DNA from: Paenibacillus sp. PvR098
GTDB taxonomy: Bacteria > Bacillota > Bacilli > Paenibacillales > NBRC-103111
NCBI RefSeq assembly: GCF_017833255.1
Contig: NZ_JAFIBU010000001.1
Coordinates: 744,001-808,000 of the forward strand
Direction: 5' to 3'
DNA: 64,000 nucleotides
This document shows, piece by piece, positions 54,743 through 63,835 of the stretch. Position 1 is the first letter of the stretch. Every line of letters begins with the position of its first letter. The position numbers and the translations under genes were made by a program. The notes under the pieces are model-generated. The model was not told where the DNA came from. It saw only the letters and a list, made by a program, of their open reading frames with translations, and did not search any database.

Positions 54743-56335
54743 ATGATGAAGTGGTTTTATGATTTAAAAACATCCGTGAAATTGATCACGGCTTTTGTTA
54801 TGGTTTCGATTATTTTAGCATGTGTTGGTTTTTTTGGATTGTCGAACATGGGAACGGTTAATTCCAGCTTGGAAGATATGTATCACGAAAGGCTTCAACC
54901 CGTTAAAAACATGTCGGAAGTACGAATCGCGTTCCAGCAGATGCGGATAGCCATTCGGGATATTGGAAGAGAGGAAACCAGTGCAGGGAAAGATAAGTAC
55001 GACGATCTAGTCAAAGAAATCAGGAAAGAGATAGAAGCTAAAATCAATGTATACAGCGGGCGCAATTTAACTCCGGAGCAGCAGCGGGCTGTCCAACAAT
55101 TTAGTTCCGCTTGGCAGGCATATAATCCGTTATTCGATCAAGCGATGCAATTAAGCTATGCGAATCGGGATGATGAGTTCAGAGAGCTGCTATCCGGCGA
55201 TTTGTCGGCAGTGGGTGACGAATTGGATCATGCGTTGAATGAAATTATCAATATCAATGTGAAAGTTGCAGAGTCAGCATATGCCGATTCAAAGGAAGTG
55301 TATACATCATCACAATTTATCACGATCTCTGTCATTATCATTTCATTTGTCATCAGTATAGGTTTAGGGATTTACATTTCCCGAATTATCTCCAGTCCTC
55401 TTAACAAGGTCGTCGAATTAGTCACAAAGGTGGCTAAGGGAGATTTGCGGGAAACGACGGACATCGATACCAAGGATGAGATCGGAATTTTAGCAAAATC
55501 AATTAACGACATGGTGTTAAGCTTAAGATCAACCGTCGGGGGCATTCTGGCTTCAGCGGAAAGTGTATCGGCAGCGGCACAACAAATTTCTGCCTCCACG
55601 GAAGAGATTGCCAGCGGCAGCAACAGTCAGGCCACTGCGGCGCAAACGATGTCCGAACTGTTCAAGGAATTGTCTACAGCCATCAATTCGGTGGCTCAAA
55701 GTGCAGAGCAAGCCTCGGAATTGTCCAATAAAACAATGGGGATTGCTCAGGATGGAGGGAAAGTGGTTCGCTCTTCCATTGACGGGATGAATTTGGTCAA
55801 TCAGCAAGTATCCAGGCTGGAGGAAGACTCCAATAAGATCGGGGAAATTATTGAAGTGATTGACGATATCGCCGATCAGACCAATCTGCTTGCTTTGAAC
55901 GCAGCGATTGAAGCGGCTCGTGCTGGAGATCAGGGGAGGGGCTTTGCGGTAGTTGCCGATGAAGTCCGCAAATTAGCCGAACGCAGCAGTGAAGCGACCA
56001 AGCAGATCACTTCCATTATTAAGGGAATGCAGGAAAACACCCAGCAAAGCGTAAAAGCTGTAGGTGATGGTGTTATATCGTCTCAGAAAACAGGAGAAGC
56101 GTTTGACAACATCCTGTCCATGGTTAATGAAACCGCCCATAAAGTTACTGAAATTGCCGCCGCCAGCGAAGAGCAGGCCGCACAGTCCTCCGAAGTGCTG
56201 CTATCGATTGAGAGCATCTCCGCAACGACCGAAGAGTCGGCCGCCAGCAGCGAGGAAACAGCGTCCACCGCTCAATCTCTATCGCAACTGGCGGAAGAAC
56301 TGAACAATACGGTTATGATTTTCAAAATTAACTAA
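54743..56335 (+). CDS. Methyl-accepting chemotaxis protein
   Basis: A 530-residue transmembrane receptor. TM1 is at about residues 10-33 ([20 protein letters not shown]), followed by a four-helix-bundle ligand domain of about 140 residues. TM2 ([20 protein letters not shown]) leads into a HAMP domain. The signalling domain has the hairpin-tip motif near [20 protein letters not shown] and [18 protein letters not shown] 54743 is favoured because GAGGAAAA lies just before it; ATG 54731 is also in frame. No cheR or cheB lies nearby to adjust methylation. Confidence 0.93.
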   Translation: MMKWFYDLKTSVKLITAFVMVSIILACVGFFGLSNMGTVNSSLEDMYHERLQPVKNMSEVRIAFQQMRIAIRDIGREETSAGKDKYDDLVKEIRKEIEAKINVYSGRNLTPEQQRAVQQFSSAWQAYNPLFDQAMQLSYANRDDEFRELLSGDLSAVGDELDHALNEIININVKVAESAYADSKEVYTSSQFITISVIIISFVISIGLGIYISRIISSPLNKVVELVTKVAKGDLRETTDIDTKDEIGILAKSINDMVLSLRSTVGGILASAESVSAAAQQISASTEEIASGSNSQATAAQTMSELFKELSTAINSVAQSAEQASELSNKTMGIAQDGGKVVRSSIDGMNLVNQQVSRLEEDSNKIGEIIEVIDDIADQTNLLALNAAIEAARAGDQGRGFAVVADEVRKLAERSSEATKQITSIIKGMQENTQQSVKAVGDGVISSQKTGEAFDNILSMVNETAHKVTEIAAASEEQAAQSSEVLLSIESISATTEESAASSEETASTAQSLSQLAEELNNTVMIFKIN

Positions 56336-56362
56336 TCCGCTCAACTTGAATGGTTTAAATCA

Positions 56363-56386
56363 ACCCCAATCTAACCAGATTGGGGT
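56363..56386 (+). other. Intercistronic hairpin between mcp and cheW2
   Basis: A 9-bp perfect stem (CCCCAATCT / AGATTGGGG) with loop AACC and no T-run. It probably protects mRNA or tunes relative expression. Confidence 0.6.
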
Positions 56387-56418
56387 ACCACCACTGAACA
56401 TAAAGAAGGTGAATTTTC

Positions 56419-56844
56419 ATGGAAAAAAATCGGGATGAACAGTACATAGAGGTGGGCATCGGCAAAGAAAGATATGCGCTTAGAATCTACGAAATTCATG
56501 AAATTATCAAGATGCAGGATATTACCGAAATTCCTAATAGCTTATCATATTTGAATGGTGTCATTAATTTGCGGGGTAGTATTGTGCCGATCATTGGTTT
56601 GCGCAATCGATTTGGATTACCGGAAAAGGCCCCAACGAAGACAACCCGAATTGTTGTGGTGAATTATGCCGAGGAGATGGTGGGGATCGTCGTGGATCAA
56701 GTGAATCAAGTCACGAGCTTTGCGGACATACAGCCTCCACCGGAACGAATCGGCAGCGTGAATGGCTCCTTTTTTGCGGGGATCGGATGTACCGACACCG
56801 GGTTGGTCAGCATATTGAAACTGGAAGAGATCCTTCGGGTATAG
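56419..56844 (+). CDS. cheW: CheW-type chemotaxis adaptor (2)
   Basis: A 141-residue CheW domain: EVGIGKERYALRIYEIHEII opening, LNGVINLRGSIVPIIGLRNR centre, then VDQVNQVTSF. It has the same fold as the gene at 54271 but is clearly diverged. Two adaptors in one operon suggest mixed arrays or one acting as a receptor-specific coupling protein. RBS GAAGGTG precedes ATG 56419. Confidence 0.9.
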   Translation: MEKNRDEQYIEVGIGKERYALRIYEIHEIIKMQDITEIPNSLSYLNGVINLRGSIVPIIGLRNRFGLPEKAPTKTTRIVVVNYAEEMVGIVVDQVNQVTSFADIQPPPERIGSVNGSFFAGIGCTDTGLVSILKLEEILRV

Positions 56845-56852
56845 GAGGAAGT

Positions 56853-58904
56853 ATGATGAATCCGTTATATATGTCCGAGCTCAAAAGCGTATTTTTGGAC
56901 GAGGTCGAAGAACAGCTTCAAATCATGGATCAGGACGTATTGCATCTGGAGCAAGCCGGGGAATCGGGGGAAACGATTCAAAGCTTATTTCGGGCAGCGC
57001 ACACGTTGAAGGGTTCTTCTGCTGCGATGGGTTTCGAAGAGATGAAGCAGCTGACGCATGAAATGGAGCATCTCTTGGATCAAGTGCGCAATCGGCAAGT
57101 GCGTGTTACAGGCGCAATGATCAATTTGTTATTTAATTGCCTGGATCATCTGCAAATATTGAGAGAAGAGTTTATTGCCGGAGAAGCCATCTCAACAGAG
57201 ATATCTCCATTATTGGAGGAACTGAGGCGTGCCATAAAGCCGAAAAACCAGTTCAGGCAAGATACGGTAATCACTAATGAACAGGCCTCTTCATTTCAAA
57301 CCAGGATTGGCCCGGATATCGTCTTGAAGGCTGTACAATTACAAGAAAAGGGGTCTCGCGTGTTTGTCGTACGTGTCAGGCTCACCGTTGAATGCGTAAT
57401 GAAATCGGTTCGTGCCGCTGTGATCTTACAACAGCTTTGTTCAATTGGTGAGGTTCTGTATAGCGATCCCTCATCGGAGAATCTGCGTGAAGAAGACGAC
57501 AGTGTGTACGAACAATTCCTTATTCTGCTAGCTTCTCAAGCTGAAGCATCGAAAATTCAAGATGTCCTCCTATCCTTCTTGGATGTGGCTGAAGCGGAGG
57601 CTTCTCTCTACCTGGCGGAAATGAATGAAAGTAACCCCCTTGAAGCTACAGTAGGCATTCATATGAATTCTCAAAAAAACGATAACATGCCCGCTGCCGG
57701 AGAGGGGAAGCGGAAACCGCAAACGATCCGGGTGGATGTGGAACGGTTGGAGCATCTGATGAACTTGGTGGGAGAGCTTGTCATTGATCAAACTCGGATG
57801 AGCCAAGTTGGAAATATATTAAACCATCGTTATACGACTGATGATACGGTGGCTGAACTGGGGCAAGTATCCGATCATGTCTCCCGGGTGATCGGGGAAT
57901 TGCAGGAAAGCGTCATGAAGGTACGCATGCTTCCGCTTGAGCAATTATTCAATCGGTTTCCGCGAATGGTTCGGGATTTAGCACAGTCATTGAACAAAGA
58001 GATCGAATTGATCATTGGGGGAAGTGAAACCGAACTGGATCGAACGGTCATTGAAGAAATTGGAGATCCGCTTATTCATTTAATCCGAAATGCGGTGGAC
58101 CATGGGATGGAGACGACGGCGGAACGAATAAGAGTCGGGAAACCTTCCAGAGGGATACTGCGAATTACTGCTGCACACGAAGAGAACCAAGTGGTCATAA
58201 CGGTAGAAGATGACGGGCCGGGTATCGACCCCGGGCGAATAAGGGAATCGGCTGTCCGTAAAGGCGTCGTTACGGAGGACGAAGCCCAGAAGCTTTCCGA
58301 CCGGGAGGCCGTCTATCTGATATTCCGCCCCGGCTTCTCAACTGCGGCAGCCGTCAGTGATATATCCGGTCGGGGAGTCGGAATGGATATTGTCCGCAAT
58401 CATATCGAAAAACTGAACGGTCTAATCGATATTGAATCCAAACCGGGAGAAGGGACCCGGTTTAAAATCAAACTACCGTTAACTTTGGCGATTATTACCG
58501 GTCTGTTAATCAAGTTAAGCGGAAGGACCTTTATTCTGCCGATGAGCTGCGTCATAGAGATTGTTCGTATGCCGATAGAGGCCTTTCAAACAATCAAAAA
58601 AGACCCTGTGGTTGTCATTCGGGAAGAAGTGCTGCCGGTCGTCTGGCTGCACGATCATTTCCGTATTCCAAGGACACAGGATGAACGTAAACAGATGCCT
58701 GTTGTCGTGGTAGGCACTGCCGACAAGCGAATCGCATTGGTGGTAGATGAACTGAATGGGAATCAGGAGATCGTGGTGAAATCGTTGGGCGCTTATGTGG
58801 GCAAGACAGGCGGCGTTTCGGGTGCTACGATCTTGGGGGATGGGAGAGTTGCTTTGATTCTGGAGGTTTCGGGAATTTGCCAATTCATCGGAAAAGGCGT
58901 GTGA
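56853..58904 (+). CDS. cheA: Chemotaxis histidine kinase CheA
   Basis: A 683-residue kinase. The HPt domain carries phospho-His50 (AAHTLKGSSAAMGF). A variable region that may hold a CheY-binding P2 follows, then the dimerisation domain from about residue 290 (RVDVERLEHLMNLVGELVID). The ATPase has the N box HLIRNAVDHGME near 405, G1 VEDDGPGID and G2 GRGVGMDIVRN. A CheW-like regulatory domain ends the protein. ATG 56853 follows ATAGGAGGAAGT. It receives receptor signals and phosphorylates the CheY encoded next. Confidence 0.93.
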   Translation: MMNPLYMSELKSVFLDEVEEQLQIMDQDVLHLEQAGESGETIQSLFRAAHTLKGSSAAMGFEEMKQLTHEMEHLLDQVRNRQVRVTGAMINLLFNCLDHLQILREEFIAGEAISTEISPLLEELRRAIKPKNQFRQDTVITNEQASSFQTRIGPDIVLKAVQLQEKGSRVFVVRVRLTVECVMKSVRAAVILQQLCSIGEVLYSDPSSENLREEDDSVYEQFLILLASQAEASKIQDVLLSFLDVAEAEASLYLAEMNESNPLEATVGIHMNSQKNDNMPAAGEGKRKPQTIRVDVERLEHLMNLVGELVIDQTRMSQVGNILNHRYTTDDTVAELGQVSDHVSRVIGELQESVMKVRMLPLEQLFNRFPRMVRDLAQSLNKEIELIIGGSETELDRTVIEEIGDPLIHLIRNAVDHGMETTAERIRVGKPSRGILRITAAHEENQVVITVEDDGPGIDPGRIRESAVRKGVVTEDEAQKLSDREAVYLIFRPGFSTAAAVSDISGRGVGMDIVRNHIEKLNGLIDIESKPGEGTRFKIKLPLTLAIITGLLIKLSGRTFILPMSCVIEIVRMPIEAFQTIKKDPVVVIREEVLPVVWLHDHFRIPRTQDERKQMPVVVVGTADKRIALVVDELNGNQEIVVKSLGAYVGKTGGVSGATILGDGRVALILEVSGICQFIGKGV

Positions 58905-58939
58905 GCGGTGCAATCGTGGATTAGGAGTGATAAAACATC

Positions 58940-59323
58940 GTGAGGGTTTTAATTGTGGATGACGCTGCATTTATGCGGATGACGCTTCGGAAAATCTTGG
59001 AATCGGCAGGCCATGAGGTGGCGGGTGAAGCCGTGGACGGAGATGATGCCATTTTAAAATATAACGAGCTCAAGCCCGATTTGGTGACTATGGATATTAC
59101 GATGCCACGGAAGGATGGAATTGCGGCTACTAAAGCCATACGTTCTGTCGATCCGAATGCGAAAATCTTGATTACTTCGGCGATGGGACAAGCTGCGATG
59201 GTTAAGGAAGCCGTGTTGTCCGGCGCATTTGATTTTATAGTTAAGCCTGTGGATGAGGATCGCTTGTTAGCGGCTGTCACTAAGGCCTCGATAACCTATT
59301 ACGAAAACACTATAAAGACATAA
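58940..59323 (+). CDS. cheY: CheY-type response regulator
   Basis: A 127-residue single-domain receiver. The acidic pocket Asp7/Asp8, phospho-acceptor Asp52 (VTMDITMPRKDG), switch Ser80 and Lys102 (VKPVDED) are all present. No output domain, so it should act on the flagellar switch or another protein target. GTG 58940 is the start; the AGGAG site is rather distant (about 14 bases). It ends the chemotaxis operon and is followed by the terminator at 59436. Confidence 0.92.
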   Translation: MRVLIVDDAAFMRMTLRKILESAGHEVAGEAVDGDDAILKYNELKPDLVTMDITMPRKDGIAATKAIRSVDPNAKILITSAMGQAAMVKEAVLSGAFDFIVKPVDEDRLLAAVTKASITYYENTIKT

Positions 59324-59435
59324 TTCTATAATGTGGCGGATATTAGTTTCTGTCGATCGACATTGCCGGCGGAGAGGAATCTTAGATGTCCCGATTATCC
59401 TACGCGGTTTGGCATATGATATACCACAGCTGTTT

Positions 59436-59468
59436 AAACACCTGCATAACCACATGCAGGTGTTTTCT
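59436..59468 (+). terminator. Terminator of the chemotaxis operon
   Basis: A 12-bp stem (AAACACCTGCAT / ATGCAGGTGTTT) with a six-base loop runs into TTTTC. Confidence 0.85.
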
Positions 59469-59559
59469 ATATGTAGGGAGCGATCATTAAATGTTAAAAA
59501 AAGGGGCCAACATCATAACATCGCTTTTAAATCCATAATTCAAGGAGAGAGTTGTCGTC

Positions 59560-59577
59560 ATGCTTGATCGGGGCTGA
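59560..59577 (+). other. Possible five-codon leader peptide
   Basis: AAGGAGAG lies ten bases before ATG-CTT-GAT-CGG-GGC-TGA. It is upstream of the PLP-fold gene and could be a regulatory upstream frame. A slightly longer one (15 codons) starts near 59490 with GGGAG upstream. Both are tentative. Confidence 0.25.
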
Positions 59578-59630
59578 ATACGGGTAAAGTAACTTCATCC
59601 AAGTATACTTCGGATGGGGTGTTGAGTGGG

Positions 59631-61178
59631 ATGAAGGACCAAACAACGATAGAGTTCGTTCATAATGAATTTGACTGGAAAAACTTTTTGCATAATAATC
59701 ATTTCAAAACGGATTTAACTTTATTTCATAAAGAATTAGACGACAGAAAAGAAGATTTGTCTGAGCTTCGCTGGCTGCTTTTGGAAATCCGGAGGGTGCT
59801 GGAGCTTTACCGGGGCGCTTTTCCGCATGGACAGTTCGAACGGGAGCTGAGGGCGGCTTTTACACGTCAGGCGGACGTGTTGGAGAAGCAGGTGGCCGGA
59901 TATGAAACCAAGCTGGAAGAATGCGATTTGAACGCTTACCTTGCTGTGAAGTATGAAATTCGAACGCTTTTCAAGCAGCTTGGTGCGATCGTGGCGGGAA
60001 GCGATTGGCAATCTCCATGTAAAAGACTTAAGAATCCTCCTCCGGATGTCCCCGAGGAGGCAGGTTTTGCACAGGAGGAGCAAGGCACATACATGCGCAG
60101 CTATGGCAGCGAGACGGTTAAGGAGTACGAGGAGGCTTCGCTGGCGGCATTTTACTCGTTGTCTGCAGACATTCGTAAGCAGAGTGTCGGTTTTCTGACG
60201 ACATCGGGAATGAAGGCGCTGGAGCTTGCGTTGATCGCTTATAAGACCTTCACACGTGAAACCCTCCCATTTTATTATCAAAAAGGCTTCTATTGCGAAG
60301 GGGTTGACTTGGCCAAAACGCTAATGATCACCCCGTTGGAACTGGATCCGGCGGAGATCTATATGGAAGTGGAGGCCAACAAGCCTATCGGCTGTTTGCT
60401 TGTGGATCCTGGAATGTGCTGGCCGGTTAGGCCCGCAGTTGATCTTGCGAGGCTATTTGAAGGCTTGTCTTGTCACAAACAGAGCCAGCCGCTTTATGTC
60501 ATCGTGGACCGGACGCTGACGAGTGTGGCTAACCCGTTGTTCGAGAGGTATGCGGACCGACTGCCGCCTCATGTCGTGCTGATCAGTGTAGAAAGCGGGA
60601 TCAAGTACATGCAGTACGGCCTTGAGCTGGCTAATGTAGGTTATCTAGTCGCCGTTGGTAGGACGCTGAGAAGCGAATCACATCGTGAGAAGTGGGTTGC
60701 TCTGTTGTCGCTCCTGGACGCGGGTGCCGATCCGCTCACCGTCCGTCAGTTGCCGGCACCTGACCTTAAGCGGTTAACGGCCCGCTTATCCAGATTAAAC
60801 CGCAATGCCTACTGGATGGACGCCTTTTTGAGTCATATGGCGCGGGAGGGGAAAGTTGCGGCTTTTTACCGCTCGGTGGAGCCTTCTTCCCAATATGATT
60901 TGAACGGTAGGAATTGGATCGGTTCGGTCTTTTATATTCAACTTCCGGGGCATCGTTCGGAGCAGGAATATCAAGCCTGGATTGATGATTTTGTCGTGTC
61001 GTCGCCCGAGGAGGTACATTTCGTGTCCGGCGGAAGCTTCGGGTTCGATACGTTTCGGATGAACGCTGTAGGCGACGTAAGCGGCAAAGAAAACGCGTTG
61101 CGAGTGTCCGTCGGTCGAGACCCATTAGGCCAGCTTTTGTTGAAGCTCAAATATATGTACAGCTATGTACAGCCATAG
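59631..61178 (+). CDS. Orphan PLP-dependent-enzyme-fold protein
   Basis: About 515 residues. The central part reads like a fold-type I PLP enzyme: a cofactor-phosphate-like turn TTSGMKALELA near residue 191, VIVDRT with the pyridine-N Asp near 293, and ISVESGIKYMQYG with a candidate Schiff-base Lys325, the arrangement of the Cys/Met-metabolism group. The N-terminal 150 residues are an added helical domain. The protein is too diverged for a named activity. ATG 59631 is chosen, with GGGGTG nine bases before it; GTG 59619 is an alternative. It stands alone between terminators. Confidence 0.68.
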   Translation: MKDQTTIEFVHNEFDWKNFLHNNHFKTDLTLFHKELDDRKEDLSELRWLLLEIRRVLELYRGAFPHGQFERELRAAFTRQADVLEKQVAGYETKLEECDLNAYLAVKYEIRTLFKQLGAIVAGSDWQSPCKRLKNPPPDVPEEAGFAQEEQGTYMRSYGSETVKEYEEASLAAFYSLSADIRKQSVGFLTTSGMKALELALIAYKTFTRETLPFYYQKGFYCEGVDLAKTLMITPLELDPAEIYMEVEANKPIGCLLVDPGMCWPVRPAVDLARLFEGLSCHKQSQPLYVIVDRTLTSVANPLFERYADRLPPHVVLISVESGIKYMQYGLELANVGYLVAVGRTLRSESHREKWVALLSLLDAGADPLTVRQLPAPDLKRLTARLSRLNRNAYWMDAFLSHMAREGKVAAFYRSVEPSSQYDLNGRNWIGSVFYIQLPGHRSEQEYQAWIDDFVVSSPEEVHFVSGGSFGFDTFRMNAVGDVSGKENALRVSVGRDPLGQLLLKLKYMYSYVQP

Positions 61179-61250
61179 TGAAAAGTAACTGGTTCATTTC
61201 CGCAACACCTTCGCATGTCGCACTTTTGCCGGTACGTGTGCACAATAAAA

Positions 61251-61284
61251 GCCGACTGCGTGTTCTTGGCAGCCGGTATTTTAC
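61251..61284 (+). terminator. Probable terminator of the PLP-fold gene
   Basis: CCG-x-CTGC pairs with GCAG-x-CGG around a nine-base loop, followed by TATTTTAC. Confidence 0.5.
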
Positions 61285-61772
61285 TATGCCATTTTGTACA
61301 TTATTCAATATGGTAATGTGATGAAGTTAACTAAGGCGATATGGATCGAGGATGAATCGGGAAAAAAACACCTGTTACGTGACAAACGGACCGAACTGGT
61401 CGATCCAGTGTTTTACATCTCAATAAACATAATATGGCTTTTAACTTAAAAAACAATATTATAACAAGGAAGAAGTGGAGGTTCCACGGTCATGGAAAGC
61501 AGCAGGACAGTCTAGAACATTCTTTGCATGTTGTGAACTGTTTTTTCTGTTCTTTATGGGATAAAACTATTTTGCAAGTAGAATCGTGGTTTTGCAACCG
61601 TAAATATTCATACCTTTGGAGTTGGTTTATCATAAATTTGGGCTAAAGGGCTGAAAATAGCCCTTTTATGCGAATTCTGTGTCGACTACATACGAAGTTA
61701 CCGTTTCATTAAACAAAATACTGGTGAATAGAACAACGGCGAGATCGTCCTACCACGAGAGGAGTTTTGAAA
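61285..61772 (+). other. A/T-rich spacer without a convincing gene
   Basis: The 488 bases hold a 70-codon open frame (61434-61646) without an RBS. A good terminator follows at 61645-61668 (AAAGGGCT / AGCCCTTT, loop GAAAAT, T-rich). The terminator implies that some transcript, perhaps a small RNA, ends here. Confidence 0.4.
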
Positions 61773-62108
61773 ATGAATTTAAAACAAAAGATGGGTAAAG
61801 TATTTATGGCATGTGCCCTTGTTGCAGGAGTAGGTACTGCTGTTTCTCCTTCTGTAAACGCTGCAACAGAAGTTATTCCAGGTGGAGCAATTTATGGTCC
61901 TTTTTACACAAAGGTTACTAAGAGCGAATTGAATTCTTGGAAGTGTAGCTGGAATACGATCTGTAAAAAAACAAAGCCGTTAGTAATCAAACGTTATGGT
62001 AGTGTAAATAAGAAGAGTTCTTACACAGTATCATATCGTAACAAAGTAATTCAACGTCATGTCTATTCACATACTGGTAGTGTAGTAAACTTGAAACTTG
62101 TTAAATAA
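61773..62108 (+). CDS. Small secreted protein of unknown function
   Basis: A 111-residue protein with a clear Sec signal (KQKMGKVFMACALVAGVGTAV, cleavage after VNA near residue 31). The mature part of about 80 residues is basic, with two Cys close together (WKCSWNTICKK) and a Tyr/Ser/Val-rich end. It resembles a secreted peptide or bacteriocin-like protein but matches no family I can name. ATG 61773 follows GAGAGGAG. Codon use is strikingly A/T-rich for this window, which suggests acquisition. It has its own terminator. Confidence 0.72.
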   Translation: MNLKQKMGKVFMACALVAGVGTAVSPSVNAATEVIPGGAIYGPFYTKVTKSELNSWKCSWNTICKKTKPLVIKRYGSVNKKSSYTVSYRNKVIQRHVYSHTGSVVNLKLVK

Positions 62109-62151
62109 TAGTTTCATTTAAACGGGAAACAATACTTCAACCTACACGAAA

Positions 62152-62186
62152 GAGCAGGCTCCGCAACTCGGGTCTGCTCATTTTTC
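62152..62186 (+). terminator. Terminator of the small secreted protein gene
   Basis: GAGCAG pairs with CTGCTC, with an inner CCG/CGG stem, followed by ATTTTT. The remaining 62187-62517 holds nothing I can support. Confidence 0.75.
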
Positions 62187-62517
62187 TGTGCTAGCGGCGC
62201 AGGCAGATGTCTTTGGATTAAGGATTATCCTCGGCAGCTGTGTAGAGTCTATTGCGATGTAAGCAGATCTTTATGAAAGGTTAAGCAGCTGCCAAGTGTT
62301 TTGTTCAAATACAGAACAGATGCTTCTTAGTCGCTACTAGTCATCGCATTCGCCTTTTATATTTTTTTGGTAAAAGACTGGCTTCCCCGGTCTTTTGCTG
62401 CAACATAACATCGGATGTGTGTTTTGCATTGCTCTTTTCTGGGCAGTATGTTTTTATACTCTGATGAAAGGGTAAGTATTGTTGTATTTGACCAGTAATA
62501 ATCCAGGGAGGTATTAC

Positions 62518-63666
62518 ATGAAAGCCGTAACGTTTCAGGGAGCAAAGGACATCCAGGTTAAGGAAGTCGCAGATCCGAAGTTGCATAAGTCTGACGACAT
62601 TATTGTGCGGATTACCTCTACAGCCATTTGCGGGTCAGATCTTCATATCTATCAAGGAGCATTACCGGCAGCCAAGGATTATGTGATCGGACATGAGCCT
62701 ATGGGAATTGTCGAAGAAGTGTCCCCTGGTGTCACAAGGGTAAAGAAAGGCGACCGGGTCGTGTTGCCATTCAATATCTCTTGCGGCCAATGTTTCTATT
62801 GCCATCACGAGATGGAAAGTCAATGTGATCATTCGAATAAAGATTCAGCCATCGATTCGGGCGGATATTTCGGTTTCACGGAACGTTACGGCAACTACCC
62901 GGGGGGCCAAGCGGAATATCTTCACGTTCCGTACGGCAACTTCATGCCGTTCGTCATACCGGAGTCCTGCGAACTTCCGGATGAAGCGCTGTTGTTTATG
63001 TCAGATGTTCTCCCTACCGCCTATTGGAGTGTAGAGAACGCCGGCGTGGAACAAGGAGATACGGTCGTCGTGCTGGGCTGCGGTCCTGTTGGACTGATGA
63101 CGCAAAAATTCGCATGGATGAGAGGGGCCAAGAGAGTGATCGCAATCGATAATGTCCCATATCGGCTCAACCATGCGAAAAAAATGAACAATGTCGAAAT
63201 AATCAATTTTGATGACTATAACGATTACGACGATGTGGGCAAGTATATAAGGGAAATGACCAAAGGCGGAGCGGACGTTGTCATCGATTGCGTGGGCATG
63301 GACGGCAAGAAGTCCACGATCGAGGCCATTGAACAGAAGCTCAAGCTTCAAGGCGGAACACTTAGTCCAATCAAAATCGCATTAGATGCCGTCCGGAAAT
63401 TCGGGACGATCCAGCTCACCGGTGTGTACGGCGCCAAGTACAACATGTTCCCGCTCGGCAATATTTTCGAACGGAATATCACTCTGAAGATGGGACAGGC
63501 TCCTGTCATCCACTACATGCCTATGCTGTTTGAAAAGATTACGGCTGGTGAATTTGATCCAACGGAAATCATCACGCACCAGGTCCCGCTCGAGAGAGCG
63601 GCAGATGTTTATAAGATCTTTAACGATCATGAGGAAGATTGCATCAAGGTCGTGCTGAAACCATAG
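62518..63666 (+). CDS. Zinc-dependent alcohol dehydrogenase (MDR family)
   Basis: A 382-residue class of glutathione-independent formaldehyde/alcohol dehydrogenase-like MDR. Catalytic Cys38 lies in ICGSDLHIYQG, GHEPMG follows near residue 62, and the structural zinc cysteines are in CGQCFYCHHEMESQC. The Rossmann turn VLGCGPVGLM is near residue 185. The long middle insert and the final HQVPLERAADVYKIFN are typical of this group. ATG 62518 follows GGGAGG. It is monocistronic. Confidence 0.92.
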   Translation: MKAVTFQGAKDIQVKEVADPKLHKSDDIIVRITSTAICGSDLHIYQGALPAAKDYVIGHEPMGIVEEVSPGVTRVKKGDRVVLPFNISCGQCFYCHHEMESQCDHSNKDSAIDSGGYFGFTERYGNYPGGQAEYLHVPYGNFMPFVIPESCELPDEALLFMSDVLPTAYWSVENAGVEQGDTVVVLGCGPVGLMTQKFAWMRGAKRVIAIDNVPYRLNHAKKMNNVEIINFDDYNDYDDVGKYIREMTKGGADVVIDCVGMDGKKSTIEAIEQKLKLQGGTLSPIKIALDAVRKFGTIQLTGVYGAKYNMFPLGNIFERNITLKMGQAPVIHYMPMLFEKITAGEFDPTEIITHQVPLERAADVYKIFNDHEEDCIKVVLKP

Positions 63667-63731
63667 CAAGCAATCGATTAAATCGACTCTCGCTCTGGAT
63701 ACACAACTAAGGGATAATGATTGTTTAATAC

Positions 63732-63761
63732 CGAAAGGGCTGCCGGCTGGCAGCCCTTTCG
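63732..63761 (+). terminator. Hairpin after the alcohol dehydrogenase gene
   Basis: A 13-bp perfect stem (CGAAAGGGCTGCC / GGCAGCCCTTTCG) with loop GGCT; the T-run is weak. Confidence 0.6.
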
Positions 63762-63835
63762 CTCCGATAACGGGCAAGTTAACGCACTCTTTCAACCATT
63801 TGATAAGAAGTATGTGCCTAAACCATAACAGGAAT

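Noticed and set aside
61434-61646. 70-codon open frame ending at a terminator
   Set aside because: No ribosome site before the ATG and an unlikely composition; the terminator may belong to a non-coding transcript.
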